A stretch of DNA of 64,000 bases from Porphyromonas endodontalis ATCC 35406 (GTDB lineage Bacteria > Bacteroidota > Bacteroidia > Bacteroidales > Porphyromonadaceae), in the NCBI RefSeq assembly GCF_000174815.1, contig NZ_ACNN01000020.1, positions 124,001 to 188,000 on the forward strand. Direction: 5' to 3'. This document shows positions 1 through 8,295 of the stretch, one piece after another (position 1 is the first letter of the stretch; every line of letters begins with the position of its first letter). A program made the translations under genes and the position numbers. The notes below the pieces were generated by a model. That model saw only the letters and a list, made by a program, of their open reading frames with translations. It was not told the DNA's origin and ran no database searches.

Positions 1-634
1 GAGAGACTTTGATGAGGATTCGACCTTGATACTCAAGTCTTTGTAGCGTGTGGCAGACCTCAATAGGGGATGGCTCCGTATCGGCAAGAGCGTAGGTGCG
101 AGCTCCCCCCTGAGCGCGTCGAGCCGGATCGAAATAGAGCATCTCCATCCCGTTTGCTACCAGTCGCTCCAATTCGTCCAATAGGGAGCCCTGTTGTATT
201 TCTATCCGAGCTGGGGAGTAGCTCTCTCCCATAATGCGAGGGATATTGTATTGAGCTGCCGTGGCAAAATCCTCGTTTCGCTCTAGGTAGATAGCGCGTT
301 GGGCTCTCCTTGCAAGGTGTGAGAAGTCAATCCCTAATCCCCCTGTACCATCGACCAGAAAGGGGGCTGGTGCAAACGTATCTGCTTTGTAGCGAGCCGT
401 TGCTTCGCCGGAGCTTTGCTCGTAGGTAATGCCCTCGGGTAAAAAGATGCCCAGTGAAGAAAGAGAGGGGTATTTGCGTGCTATTTTTTCGCGGTAGGTG
501 ATCTGTAAGGCCAAATGTTGGCGGAGGGTGGGAGATAGAGAAGACTTCCCAAAAAGGATCCGGTCGGGGGATTTATCTCGCCACTCGCCTTTGGCTAGAT
601 TCATTATTCTCTCAATTCCTTCTAGAGTAAGCAT
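1..634 (-). CDS. Class I SAM-dependent methyltransferase (THUMP-like), C-terminus cut off
   Basis: Partial gene: reading leftward from an ATG at 634 the frame stays open for 211 codons to the window edge. The product starts MLTLEGIERIMNLAKG and contains a glycine-rich SAM-binding loop (VDGTGGLGIDFSHLA, about residues 93-107) and the acidic strand end YLERNE. It also has FDPARR at about residue 168, which resembles the DPxR motif of the THUMP-like methyltransferases common in Bacteroidales. These are presumed to modify a nucleic acid, but the substrate cannot be read from this fragment. An in-frame ATG at 604 is an alternative start. It lies 23 bp downstream of the dipeptidase gene in the same direction, so the two may be co-transcribed. 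Confidence 0.72.
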   Translation of the reverse strand, partial: MLTLEGIERIMNLAKGEWRDKSPDRILFGKSSLSPTLRQHLALQITYREKIARKYPSLSSLGIFLPEGITYEQSSGEATARYKADTFAPAPFLVDGTGGLGIDFSHLARRAQRAIYLERNEDFATAAQYNIPRIMGESYSPARIEIQQGSLLDELERLVANGMEMLYFDPARRAQGGARTYALADTEPSPIEVCHTLQRLEYQGRILIKVS

Positions 635-657
635 GGAGTGATGGGAGGTAAGTTGGG

Positions 658-1371
658 CTAGAAGTCAAGTAGTTTGTAGCGTTTCCGCACCTCCGGCATG
701 TCTATCTTTTCTTGGAAGTGCCACCACTCCCGTGTGTAGCAACGGAGGCCTACGCGGTCCATTACAGAGCGTAAGAGCTGTCGATTGCGCTGTGCTTCTT
801 TGGTTATTTTGCCCTCTTTAACGAGCCTTGCCTCTTGGTCAGTGTGAGCTTCCTCTCCAAAGAAATCGAAGTCGGTACCCATATCCAGTAATGTGCCCTC
901 GGCATCGGCAATGGAGAGATCCACTGCCACACCATAATTGTGTCGCCCACCACGCGCTCCATTAGCTACATAGACTTTGAGAGGCGTATCGCGCACAACG
1001 GCATACATGGTTCGCTGTACACTTATGGGGCGCGAAGCATCAAAAATTACGAAGTGATAGCCAGGGTGCTCCTTACTTAGCAGGCATTGTGCCTCTGCTA
1101 TACGTTGGGCAAATTTAGGTTGGAAATAGGCTCGAGAGAGCCCCTTGTAGAGCTGTTGCTTCGTGAAGTTTTGCGTTGTGGCATATCGAAGGTCAAGTTG
1201 AATCTCGGGAGCCAAATTGCATACATTCACAAGTCCTGCAGCTTCCATTTTACGGTCAATAGTGCCCTTATCTTCTTGAGAAGATTGAGTGCGGACTTTT
1301 AACAGCGGGAGTGCGGCACTATGTGCAACACAAACCAGCGAGAGTAAGAGGGTGAGGATCTTGTGTTTCAT
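658..1371 (-). CDS. D-alanyl-D-alanine dipeptidase, VanX/M15D family
   Basis: A 237-aa exported zinc dipeptidase. The ATG at 1371 is preferred because it places a signal peptide (MKHKILTLLLSLVCVAHSA) at the N-terminus; the upstream in-frame ATG at 1395 would add eight residues and lies in a terminator-like hairpin. The M15 family zinc motifs are visible: GGRHNYGVAVDLS supplies the SxHxxGxAxD-type His and Asp, and EWWHFQ near the C-terminus supplies the catalytic Glu and last zinc His. Such enzymes hydrolyse D-Ala-D-Ala, in most bacteria to recycle peptidoglycan dipeptide. No vanH or vanA partner is nearby, so a housekeeping periplasmic role is more likely than glycopeptide resistance. Confidence 0.85.
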   Translation of the reverse strand: MKHKILTLLLSLVCVAHSAALPLLKVRTQSSQEDKGTIDRKMEAAGLVNVCNLAPEIQLDLRYATTQNFTKQQLYKGLSRAYFQPKFAQRIAEAQCLLSKEHPGYHFVIFDASRPISVQRTMYAVVRDTPLKVYVANGARGGRHNYGVAVDLSIADAEGTLLDMGTDFDFFGEEAHTDQEARLVKEGKITKEAQRNRQLLRSVMDRVGLRCYTREWWHFQEKIDMPEVRKRYKLLDF

Positions 1372-1379
1372 CGAAGCGT

Positions 1380-1429
1380 AAAAAGAAAAACCCACCTAGG
1401 CAACCCCCAAAGAGGCGGGCTAGGCAGGT
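1380..1429 (-). terminator. Intrinsic terminator after the bamA-ompH operon
   Basis: Read on the minus strand, CCTGCCTAG pairs with CTAGGTGGG (two G-U pairs) and is followed by a U-rich tail (A-rich 1380-1390 on the plus strand). It sits just after the last OmpH gene and before the dipeptidase start, as expected for the end of the leftward operon. Confidence 0.6.
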
Positions 1430-1450
1430 TTTATTCAGTTCTATAGAGGT

Positions 1451-1948
1451 TTATTTTATGCCCAAACGTGCACGTACTTTAGCCGTGAGGTCGATGGCAT
1501 CTTTGCCTGCATGGAGGAATGCACCATACTCTAGTACATAGGTACAGCCGGCTTCGTCCCCTGCCTTTTTAATGGCATCGAGTACTTTTTGTTGGATGGG
1601 TGCAAGAAGCGTTTCTTGTTGCTTTTGGAGGTCTTGCTGCATTACCTGCATAGATTGTTGTATGCGGTTTTGCATGTCCACAAGCTCTTGCTGACGGCTT
1701 TTGCGGATAGCTTCGGAGAGCGAATTTTGCTCCTTAGTAAAAGCTTCTACCTTGGTAGAATACTCTTCTTGCATCTTCTGTACTTCTTGCGTGTACTTGG
1801 CATCAAGTTCTTGGAGGCGCTTCTGAGCTGTTGCAGTCTCGGGCAGAGCTGCCATGATCTCTTGCGTGTTTACCATGGCGATCTTTTGCTGAGCTACGAG
1901 TGCTAGGGGGCAGAGAGCCACCACCAAGCTGATGATAATTTTCTTCAT
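1451..1948 (-). CDS. OmpH/Skp-family periplasmic chaperone (second copy)
   Basis: A 165-aa protein with a signal peptide (MKKIIISLVVALCPLALVAQQ), then the Skp-type opening KIAMVNTQEIMAALPE. A long charged and Gln-rich helical segment (residues about 40-125) would form the coiled-coil tentacles, and a short beta return contains CTYVLEYGAFLHAG. Skp/OmpH proteins are periplasmic trimers that hold unfolded outer-membrane proteins for the Bam complex. It is the last of two tandem ompH genes directly downstream of bamA, with a terminator after it. The pair probably arose by duplication; the copies differ strongly in sequence but share architecture. Confidence 0.9.
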   Translation of the reverse strand: MKKIIISLVVALCPLALVAQQKIAMVNTQEIMAALPETATAQKRLQELDAKYTQEVQKMQEEYSTKVEAFTKEQNSLSEAIRKSRQQELVDMQNRIQQSMQVMQQDLQKQQETLLAPIQQKVLDAIKKAGDEAGCTYVLEYGAFLHAGKDAIDLTAKVRARLGIK

Positions 1949-2012
1949 ACTGAGAATATTGTTGAGTTATTAATAATTGATTTTATGCTGTTGGTTGGGT
2001 TGCTGTCTTAGG

Positions 2013-2525
2013 TTACTTGCTGTATCCCATTTTTTTGAGTACCTGATCGCTGATGTCGATCCCGGGATTGGCATAGATAATACCGGAGGTGCCTCTATCA
2101 AGAACGAGTTGGAAGCTGTTGGCTTTTGCGATCTCTTTGATAGCTTCCCATATCTCGTCTTGGATCGGTTTCATCATCTCATTGCGTTTCTTGTACAGCT
2201 CTCCTTCGGGACCAAAATACTTCGTTTGCAATTCGGCTGCTGCTTGCTCCTTCTTTACGATCTCGTCTTCGCGAGTTTTCTTTTGAGCGGCAGAGAGGAA
2301 TACAAGATCCTTCTGATATTTCTTGTAGAGGGTCTCGGCTTCGGTCTGTACCTTCTGAACTTCTTGTTGCCACTTCTTGGAGACAGACTCGAGTTGCTCG
2401 TTCATCATCTCGTAGTTAGGGATGTTTTTGAGGATGTACTCCATATCTACAAGAGCATACTTTTGGGCAAAGGTAGTCAGCGTAGTGGCCGCTGCAAAGA
2501 GGAGTGAGATTACTAGTCGTTTCAT
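2013..2525 (-). CDS. OmpH/Skp-family periplasmic chaperone (first copy)
   Basis: A 170-aa Skp/OmpH protein: signal peptide (MKRLVISLLFAAATTLTTFAQ), beta segment KYALVDMEYILKNIPNYE, long alpha-helical hairpin with many Lys, Glu and Gln (about 45-135), and C-terminal strand SFQLVLDRGTSGIIYANPGIDIS. It should bind nascent outer-membrane proteins in the periplasm and deliver them to BamA, encoded 74 bp upstream in the same direction. The gap to the second ompH is 64 bp. Gene order bamA-ompH-ompH matches my recollection of P. gingivalis. Confidence 0.92.
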   Translation of the reverse strand: MKRLVISLLFAAATTLTTFAQKYALVDMEYILKNIPNYEMMNEQLESVSKKWQQEVQKVQTEAETLYKKYQKDLVFLSAAQKKTREDEIVKKEQAAAELQTKYFGPEGELYKKRNEMMKPIQDEIWEAIKEIAKANSFQLVLDRGTSGIIYANPGIDISDQVLKKMGYSK

Positions 2526-2599
2526 GTCAATTAGGCTTATATTGTACTTATATTCTGTTGGAGCCCCAAAAGGGGCTTAGGTTTATTTGCTATACGTTA

Positions 2600-5314
2600 T
2601 TAGAACTCTTTGTTAAGCACGAAGTGCACATTGCTTCCCCCTCGATCGGTGCTGTTGTTGGGGCGGTCGAAGCCGTATCCCCAGTCGATACCCAAGAGCC
2701 CCACCATGGGTAGGGTAATGCGAACGCCCAGCCCGGCAGATCTTTTCAGATTGAAGGGGTTGAGGTCTGAGATATTTGTCCAGGCGTTCCCTGCTTCTAT
2801 GAATGCAAGTGCCCAGATATTGGTCTGCCCCTGGAAGACAATAGGCATACGAAGCTCGGTGGTGAGACGCATAAAGGCCGTGGCGTAGTCGTAGTTGCTA
2901 CCTGCGATAGTCCCGTTTTTGTACCCACGTAGCCCGATGGTTTCGTTCATGTAGCCTCCTACATAGCCACTCATGCCGTCACCACCCATGTAGTAAGTGC
3001 CAAAGGGCGAACGCTTATAGGGGTTATACGAACCTAAAATCCCGAGGTCGAGACGATTCATCAGCACGGGCGTATATTGTACCATTTGGGGGTTGGCAAG
3101 GGGGGTAAACACGCGCCCTGTAAAACGCCACTTGTGGTATTCCACAAACTTGTAACGCTTGTTGGCCGAGAGTCTGGGGTCTGAATAATCGACATTGTCG
3201 AAGAGAGAATAGGGCGGAGTGGCCGTAACACTCAAAGAGAACTCAGACCCACGACGTGTGTAGATGGGGTTGTCGAGCGAGGAGCGAGAGAACCTAAGTT
3301 GTAGGTTTATATCGTTGGCAGAGCCATTGTGGAAGCCCTCAAATGTATCGTAAACCCAGTCGTTGAGGTGGTAGTAATTGTAGTTGAGGGAGGCATAGAA
3401 CATAAACCAATTGTCGGGCCAATTGAGACGCTTACCATACCCGATAGACCCTCCTAAGATGGAGAGAGATTGGTTGGGGTTGTACGCCTTCTCCATGAGA
3501 GCACTTCCGTCGTATCCGTAGCCGCCCCCATAGTTGCCGTAGCCTCCATATCCTCCGTAGCCGTATCCCCCGTACCCATAGTAGGGGTTGTAACCTCCGG
3601 ATCGAGACGATATTTTGTTCTTGTAGAAGCGTGTGTCTAGAGCCGTTTGGCGTGAATAGAAGATACTTGCAGAGAAATAATTGGGTCGTTTGCCCCCAAA
3701 CCAGGGATCGACAAAGGTGAGACCATATTGCTGGTAGTAGCGACCATTGGTGGAGACATTGAGCGAAAGTGTCTGACCGTCTCCCTGTGGGATAATTCCC
3801 TTGTACATGCTGGGATGGAACAGGTTGTACATAGAGAAGTTGGTAAAGCTAAGCCCTACACTCGCGATAAGGCCGGCTTGGCTCCATCCTAGAGACATCT
3901 CAAACTTGTCACTTCGTTTGGGCTCCAAGTTATACTCAATATCCACTGTCCCATCTTGTGTATTGGGCACAGGTTTGGGGACGCTTTTCTCCGGGTCGAA
4001 TTGGTTGAGTTGGTTGAGCGCCATGTACGAATTCATCAAGTCCTCTTTACTAAAGAGCTTGCCCGGTTTGGTGTAAAGCTCACGACGGATTACGTTTTCG
4101 TACACAAGGTCATTCCCCTTGATGAGTACTTTGCTAATGGTTGCTTGGGGACCTTCGGTGATTCGGAGGTCTAGATTAACAGAGTCTCCCCCTACAATCC
4201 CTGTCTCTATGGGGTCTATGTGGGCAAAGATGTAGCCGTTGTTGTAGTAGAGGTTGGCTACAGCATCTTCGTCTACGGAGAGTCTGTTCTCGAGTCGTTT
4301 TTGGTTGTATACTTCCCCCGATTTTATGCCGAGCATGGCATTGAGGTACTCTGTAGGATACTTTGTGTTTCCCACAAATCGGAGGCTTTTGATGTAGTAT
4401 TTCTTCCCTTCGTCCAGCTTGATTCGGATTTTGATACGCTTGGGATTCTGGGGGTCTTTTACAATGGTGTCGGAGAGGATTTCGGCATCGCGATACCCTG
4501 CTTCGTGGTAGCGCGTCAGTAGGTTGTTGAGGTCTTCTTTGTAGTCCTTTTCGATGAATTTTTTTTGACTGAAGATCTCTAGAATGCTAGACCATGCACG
4601 GCCCTTCCCGAGGGAAAAGGTCTCATTGGTCTTCTTCATGGAGGCACGTAGAGCGTTATTACTTAGTTCTTTATTACCAACGAATTCAATCTGACTTACT
4701 TTGATTTTGCTCTTCTTGTCAATAACAACCGTAACGAGGGCATGATTTTGTTTCGAGAGGTCGTTTTTCTGCTCTACCTCTACGGTCATGTCGCTATAGC
4801 CCTTCTCGTCGAAGTATTTCTTGACAAGTTGTTTGGTGCGATCGATGATATTAGGGGTGAGCTGCATCTCGGCACGTAACCCGGTACGCTCCTCTAGGTC
4901 TTTTCGTTCACTCTTGGTAACTCCGGTAAAGGTAACCTGGGAGATTTTGGGGCGTTGCTTGAGTTGGATCTCAATCCAAATCTGATTGCCTTCGATTTTC
5001 TTTGCTATGATGCGAGCATTATCGAAGTATCCATTGCGCATAAAGCGGCGTACAGCATCGCTAAAGGCAATTCCGGGCACCTCTACGAGATCACCAACAT
5101 TAAGTCCGGAGAGGCTGATGAGAACGGCGTTGTCGTAGCCCTCTCCCCCTGTTATCGCTATGTCGGCAATTCGATAGTTCGTGGGGCGTGCATAGTTGAT
5201 TTCTACCTTATCACTTTTGGGAGGCTCGGGAGTATCTGTTTGAGCCCGGAGCTGAGAAGACAGAAGAGATAGCCCCGATAGGAGCAGAATCTGAGCTAGG
5301 AATTTACGCATCAT
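2600..5314 (-). CDS. bamA: BamA outer-membrane assembly factor (Omp85)
   Basis: A 904-aa protein. The ATG at 5314 is chosen because it overlaps the uppS stop as ATGA and begins a signal peptide (MMRKFLAQILLLSGLSLLSS...RAQ); a longer frame reaching 5686 only shadows uppS. Residues about 45-430 hold consecutive POTRA repeats (for example KISQVTFTG, KVSQIEFVGNKELS, YIKSLRFVGNTKYP, TISKVLIKGNDLV). The rest is a 16-strand-type barrel ending in VHFVLNKEF with a terminal aromatic residue. The barrel carries an extra Gly/Tyr-rich tract at about residues 572-602. BamA folds beta-barrel proteins into the outer membrane. Neighbours uppS and ompH fit an envelope-biogenesis operon. Confidence 0.96.
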   Translation of the reverse strand: MMRKFLAQILLLSGLSLLSSQLRAQTDTPEPPKSDKVEINYARPTNYRIADIAITGGEGYDNAVLISLSGLNVGDLVEVPGIAFSDAVRRFMRNGYFDNARIIAKKIEGNQIWIEIQLKQRPKISQVTFTGVTKSERKDLEERTGLRAEMQLTPNIIDRTKQLVKKYFDEKGYSDMTVEVEQKNDLSKQNHALVTVVIDKKSKIKVSQIEFVGNKELSNNALRASMKKTNETFSLGKGRAWSSILEIFSQKKFIEKDYKEDLNNLLTRYHEAGYRDAEILSDTIVKDPQNPKRIKIRIKLDEGKKYYIKSLRFVGNTKYPTEYLNAMLGIKSGEVYNQKRLENRLSVDEDAVANLYYNNGYIFAHIDPIETGIVGGDSVNLDLRITEGPQATISKVLIKGNDLVYENVIRRELYTKPGKLFSKEDLMNSYMALNQLNQFDPEKSVPKPVPNTQDGTVDIEYNLEPKRSDKFEMSLGWSQAGLIASVGLSFTNFSMYNLFHPSMYKGIIPQGDGQTLSLNVSTNGRYYQQYGLTFVDPWFGGKRPNYFSASIFYSRQTALDTRFYKNKISSRSGGYNPYYGYGGYGYGGYGGYGNYGGGYGYDGSALMEKAYNPNQSLSILGGSIGYGKRLNWPDNWFMFYASLNYNYYHLNDWVYDTFEGFHNGSANDINLQLRFSRSSLDNPIYTRRGSEFSLSVTATPPYSLFDNVDYSDPRLSANKRYKFVEYHKWRFTGRVFTPLANPQMVQYTPVLMNRLDLGILGSYNPYKRSPFGTYYMGGDGMSGYVGGYMNETIGLRGYKNGTIAGSNYDYATAFMRLTTELRMPIVFQGQTNIWALAFIEAGNAWTNISDLNPFNLKRSAGLGVRITLPMVGLLGIDWGYGFDRPNNSTDRGGSNVHFVLNKEF

Positions 5315-6129
5315 AGAGTATCTTGAGGGGCTGCATTTGCTGCCGATGTTACTTTGTTTTCGTTGGGATGAATGGGGGACTGCCCCTCCACAAGTCCGAA
5401 TCGTCTGTGGCGTTGAGAAAATTCGTAGAGCGCCTTTTGGAGGTCTTCTTCGCCAAAGTCCGGCCAGAGGGTCGGGCAGAAGTAGAGCTCGGAATAGGCT
5501 ATTTGGTAGAGGAGGAAATTGCTGATACGGAATTCGCCTCCCGTGCGAATGAGGAGGTCGGGATCGGGTATGCCGTAAGTGGAGAGATAGGGAGCCAAAG
5601 GCTCGTCTCCCGATAGATCTTCCGGGGAGATTTTGCCCGAAGCTACGTCTTGTGCCAAGGTGCGGACAGCATGGTTTAGCTCCCATCTTGAGGAGTAACT
5701 AAGGCACACAACAAGGGTAATAGTGCTATTGTGCGCTGTTTGCTCCATGGTGCGCTCTACGGCTTGGCGTGTGCTCTCGGGCAGGCGATGGAGGTCGCCA
5801 ATAGCAAGGATGCGCACGCCCTCTGAGGCAAATTCGGGGGCATAGTGCTCCATACTCTGTGCCATAAGGGCCATAAGTGCATCCACTTCTGCCGTTGGGC
5901 GTGCCCAATTCTCCGAACTGAAGGCGTAGACCGTTAGCGTATTGATGCCTACTTTGGCGGCGGCTGCCACGGTGCGTCTGAGAGCTGCTACCCCCTCCAC
6001 ATGACCGTAGGAGCGGTCTTTGCCTTGAGCTGTAGCCCAACGCCCGTTGCCGTCCATGATGATGGCGACATGCTTGGGTACTGCCTCGCAAGGCATGTTG
6101 GATCCGTTATTATCGTGCAATTTGCTCAT
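5311..6129 (-). CDS. uppS: Undecaprenyl diphosphate synthase (isoprenyl transferase)
   Basis: A 272-aa cis-prenyltransferase that condenses isopentenyl diphosphates onto farnesyl diphosphate, giving the C55 lipid carrier for peptidoglycan and surface polysaccharides. The hallmark motif HVAIIMDGNGRWA (about residues 25-37) carries the catalytic Asp. FSSENWARP, LLIRTGGEFRISNFLLYQ and AYSELYF are further conserved blocks. The length is slightly above the usual 240-250 aa owing to a short N-terminal extension and a polar C-terminal tail. The start overlaps the upstream DUF6089-like gene by 20 bp and the stop overlaps bamA by 4 bp, implying translational coupling. Confidence 0.95.
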   Translation of the reverse strand: MSKLHDNNGSNMPCEAVPKHVAIIMDGNGRWATAQGKDRSYGHVEGVAALRRTVAAAAKVGINTLTVYAFSSENWARPTAEVDALMALMAQSMEHYAPEFASEGVRILAIGDLHRLPESTRQAVERTMEQTAHNSTITLVVCLSYSSRWELNHAVRTLAQDVASGKISPEDLSGDEPLAPYLSTYGIPDPDLLIRTGGEFRISNFLLYQIAYSELYFCPTLWPDFGEEDLQKALYEFSQRHRRFGLVEGQSPIHPNENKVTSAANAAPQDTL

Positions 6130-6859
6130 TTATGTTGCAAGAAGAGCCTCGGGAAGAAAATTCGTACGTGAACCCCAGGGTTATTAGCAGCATTCCATCC
6201 CCTCCTTTATACCAAGACGATTGAAGGTGGTATGGGTTGCTAAGAAAAGAGGATTCATTACTGAGTGCATCCAGTCTGTCGGTAAAAAACTGTCGCCCTC
6301 CGAGGGAGGCAATGAGATTGAGGCGGTTCGCTATTTTATATTTGATGCCGAGAGCTCCCTCTATCCCCGGCATAAATGTGTGAGCGTCTTTGCCAAAAGC
6401 GGCGCCTACGGATAGCCCAAGGGCAAGGTAGGGACTCCACCTACGTGTGTGGAGAAATGGGTATTTATCGCTATAAGCAAAGAAGTTATATTCCCCTTTT
6501 ATGGAGAGTAATAGGGCGTGAGCCGCAAAGTTGACTTTGCTTGTTTGTTGGGGATAGACTTGGTTCCGTATTCGGCTATTACCATGAATGTAGTTGTAGG
6601 AAAGATCTCCCGAGAAGGCAATGCGGAAATTGTGATTATAGCGCATTTGTGCCCCCAGCCCTCCACCTACGGATGCAAAAGGAATTACCCGATTGGCGTC
6701 GCCTAGGTAGCTATTAACCGAGGCAATCCCACCCCATTCTAAGCGATACTCTTGCGCATTAAGGGCAGAATGTATCCCGCCCAAGATGAGCAACAAGAGC
6801 CACCAAGGATACTGAGAGAGCCTCTTTCCCTCCGATCTGTTCGTGCAAAACTTCCGCAT
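6110..6859 (-). CDS. DUF6089-like outer-membrane beta-barrel protein
   Basis: A 249-aa protein of unknown function. After a basic N-terminus (MRKFCTNRSEGKRLSQYPWW) comes a hydrophobic signal segment ending in LNAQEYRLEWGG. The remainder alternates polar and aromatic residues with frequent glycines (ASVGGGLGAQMRYNH, YLALGLSVGAAFG, LNLIASLGGRQFF), typical of a small beta-barrel ending in an aromatic-rich strand. The family resemblance and its place directly upstream of uppS-bamA match the P. gingivalis order as I recall it. The conserved link to bamA and uppS suggests a role in envelope construction, but that is inference from neighbourhood. It overlaps uppS by 20 bp. Confidence 0.75.
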   Translation of the reverse strand: MRKFCTNRSEGKRLSQYPWWLLLLILGGIHSALNAQEYRLEWGGIASVNSYLGDANRVIPFASVGGGLGAQMRYNHNFRIAFSGDLSYNYIHGNSRIRNQVYPQQTSKVNFAAHALLLSIKGEYNFFAYSDKYPFLHTRRWSPYLALGLSVGAAFGKDAHTFMPGIEGALGIKYKIANRLNLIASLGGRQFFTDRLDALSNESSFLSNPYHLQSSWYKGGDGMLLITLGFTYEFSSRGSSCNINEQIAR

Positions 6860-6875
6860 TGAGAGGGGGCTGTTT

Positions 6876-8264
6876 TTAGTTTAAGATGGAAGATCTCCCT
6901 TCCCAAATGGTTCGGTCGAGTGAACCATCGGCCTTCTTCCCGCCAAAGAGGAAGAAAATCAATTCATCTCGTGCGAACCCAAAGAGTTTTCCATATCCTC
7001 CAAAGGGGAGTGTTTCGTGAGGTAGCATGAGGGCGGAATTACGCGCCGTCCATGTGACCCCTTGGTCTTTGGAGCTGTAAATTGTAGCCCCTCGCTGAGG
7101 AGAGTGGCTAGCCGGATAGACGCAGTAAAGTAGTCCCTTGTTGCTCGATGTTGAGATGAGAAGTGGAGCCCCTGCCCCCTCAAAAGGAGGGAGTAGATCC
7201 TTGTCGCTTTGAGGCGTGGGCGTGAGCCAATCGAGACCGGTTGTCGTAGTCCAAGTAAGGCGAGATGGCTTGCCACTAGCTGTTTTTGCACCTACCAAGA
7301 CGAGGAGGGGATGGTGTGCAACCTCAAAGAGGGCTGTGCTGTATCCGCTCATGGGGAAGTCTTCCGGCACTTCCTCGCCCCGCTTGTATACCCCATTGCC
7401 GGGGAGGTATGCGAAGTAGTTTTTGCCCGAAGGGTCTTGCTCTATCATGCAAATAGAAGGTTGGCTTCGTCCACGTTCTGTGAAGGCGCCAAGCAGTATG
7501 CTACCATTATTGTAGCGATTTTCTTCGAGCCATTGCTTTCCTCCGTCCAGGCTCACAATGCAAGTTTGGGTAGGAGCTGTTCCTAGAATGGCATAGAGGA
7601 CGCCTTCTGAGGTGGCGATGGCACTTGTGACGGGTTTCCCCGATAGCCCTGTTGGCACTTCTTCCCATACGAGGGTGTTGGCAGGAGCGTGATAGAGCTG
7701 AGTTTGTGCTCCCTGAGATGCAAAGATGTAGAGATCCTTGTCTGACCGGCAGAAGATGGTTTCTTTGCCGCTTAAATCGGGAAGTTTACCTGCGATAACA
7801 GGCATCCAATAATACGAATCAGGGTTGTTTATTTCCTTCAGGATCTGTACCGTATAGCTTTTCTTTAGCGCTTTTTCTTTGTTCGTAACCTCTACAGTAA
7901 TTTCCTTATTCCAGCGGTCGCGAAGGTAGATAGAGTCCGCAGCACTACGCTCAATCTCCTTCCCGTCAATGAGCAACTTGAAGGTAGCCGGGGTTTGTAT
8001 CCCAACCTTGATTTTTACCGAATCAATCTGAGTGCCATAGGGAAGAGGCTGAGCATTGTAGATTTTTCCCTTCGCATGATCGATAGAAAAGAACACTTTC
8101 TCTAGGGTAGGATTGGACTTCGATGTGAGTACAAAACTCGACACTTGTACCGTGGTTAGCTCGGGGTTTTGGATTTCCTTGTTGCTGATACAGCTTGAGG
8201 CAAAGAGGAATATGAGCAGCCCAAGTGCGGAGCTAAGGGTGTGTTGTATACTGCGATGTTTCAT
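6876..8264 (-). CDS. DUF6242-like lipoprotein with predicted beta-propeller
   Basis: A 462-aa predicted lipoprotein. The ATG at 8264 gives MKHRSIQHTLSSALGLLIFLFASSC, a lipoprotein signal with lipobox-like FASSC. Residues about 30-145 look like two immunoglobulin-like or PASTA-type strands (SSFVLTSKSNPTLEKVFFSIDHAKGKIYNAQPLPYGTQ). Residues about 160-450 contain repeated Asp-box-like turns (SLDGGKQWLEE, SKDQGVTWTAR, TTTGLDWLTP) typical of sialidase-fold beta-propellers. No sialidase catalytic Arg triad is recognisable, so enzymatic activity should not be assumed. It is the first gene of the leftward envelope block and has its own promoter box at 8288-8295. Confidence 0.75.
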   Translation of the reverse strand: MKHRSIQHTLSSALGLLIFLFASSCISNKEIQNPELTTVQVSSFVLTSKSNPTLEKVFFSIDHAKGKIYNAQPLPYGTQIDSVKIKVGIQTPATFKLLIDGKEIERSAADSIYLRDRWNKEITVEVTNKEKALKKSYTVQILKEINNPDSYYWMPVIAGKLPDLSGKETIFCRSDKDLYIFASQGAQTQLYHAPANTLVWEEVPTGLSGKPVTSAIATSEGVLYAILGTAPTQTCIVSLDGGKQWLEENRYNNGSILLGAFTERGRSQPSICMIEQDPSGKNYFAYLPGNGVYKRGEEVPEDFPMSGYSTALFEVAHHPLLVLVGAKTASGKPSRLTWTTTTGLDWLTPTPQSDKDLLPPFEGAGAPLLISTSSNKGLLYCVYPASHSPQRGATIYSSKDQGVTWTARNSALMLPHETLPFGGYGKLFGFARDELIFFLFGGKKADGSLDRTIWEGRSSILN

Positions 8265-8287
8265 TGTGCACACTATATATTACGACA

Positions 8288-8295
8288 CAAAGATA
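8288..8295 (-). promoter_or_regulatory. Bacteroidetes -7 box for the DUF6242-like lipoprotein
   Basis: TATCTTTG on the minus strand fits the Bacteroidetes TAnnTTTG box and lies 23 bp upstream of the ATG at 8264. Confidence 0.6.

Noticed and set aside
658-1371. Vancomycin resistance gene (vanX)
   Set aside because: No vanH, vanA or regulatory genes nearby and a signal peptide is present; a general D-Ala-D-Ala dipeptidase is more likely.
5315-5686. N-terminal extension of BamA by 124 residues
   Set aside because: The extension is the shadow of uppS in another frame; the ATG at 5314 begins a proper signal peptide and overlaps the uppS stop.
6876-8264. Sialidase
   Set aside because: Asp-box-like turns suggest a propeller, but the catalytic arginine triad and nucleophile Tyr/Glu pair were not recognisable.
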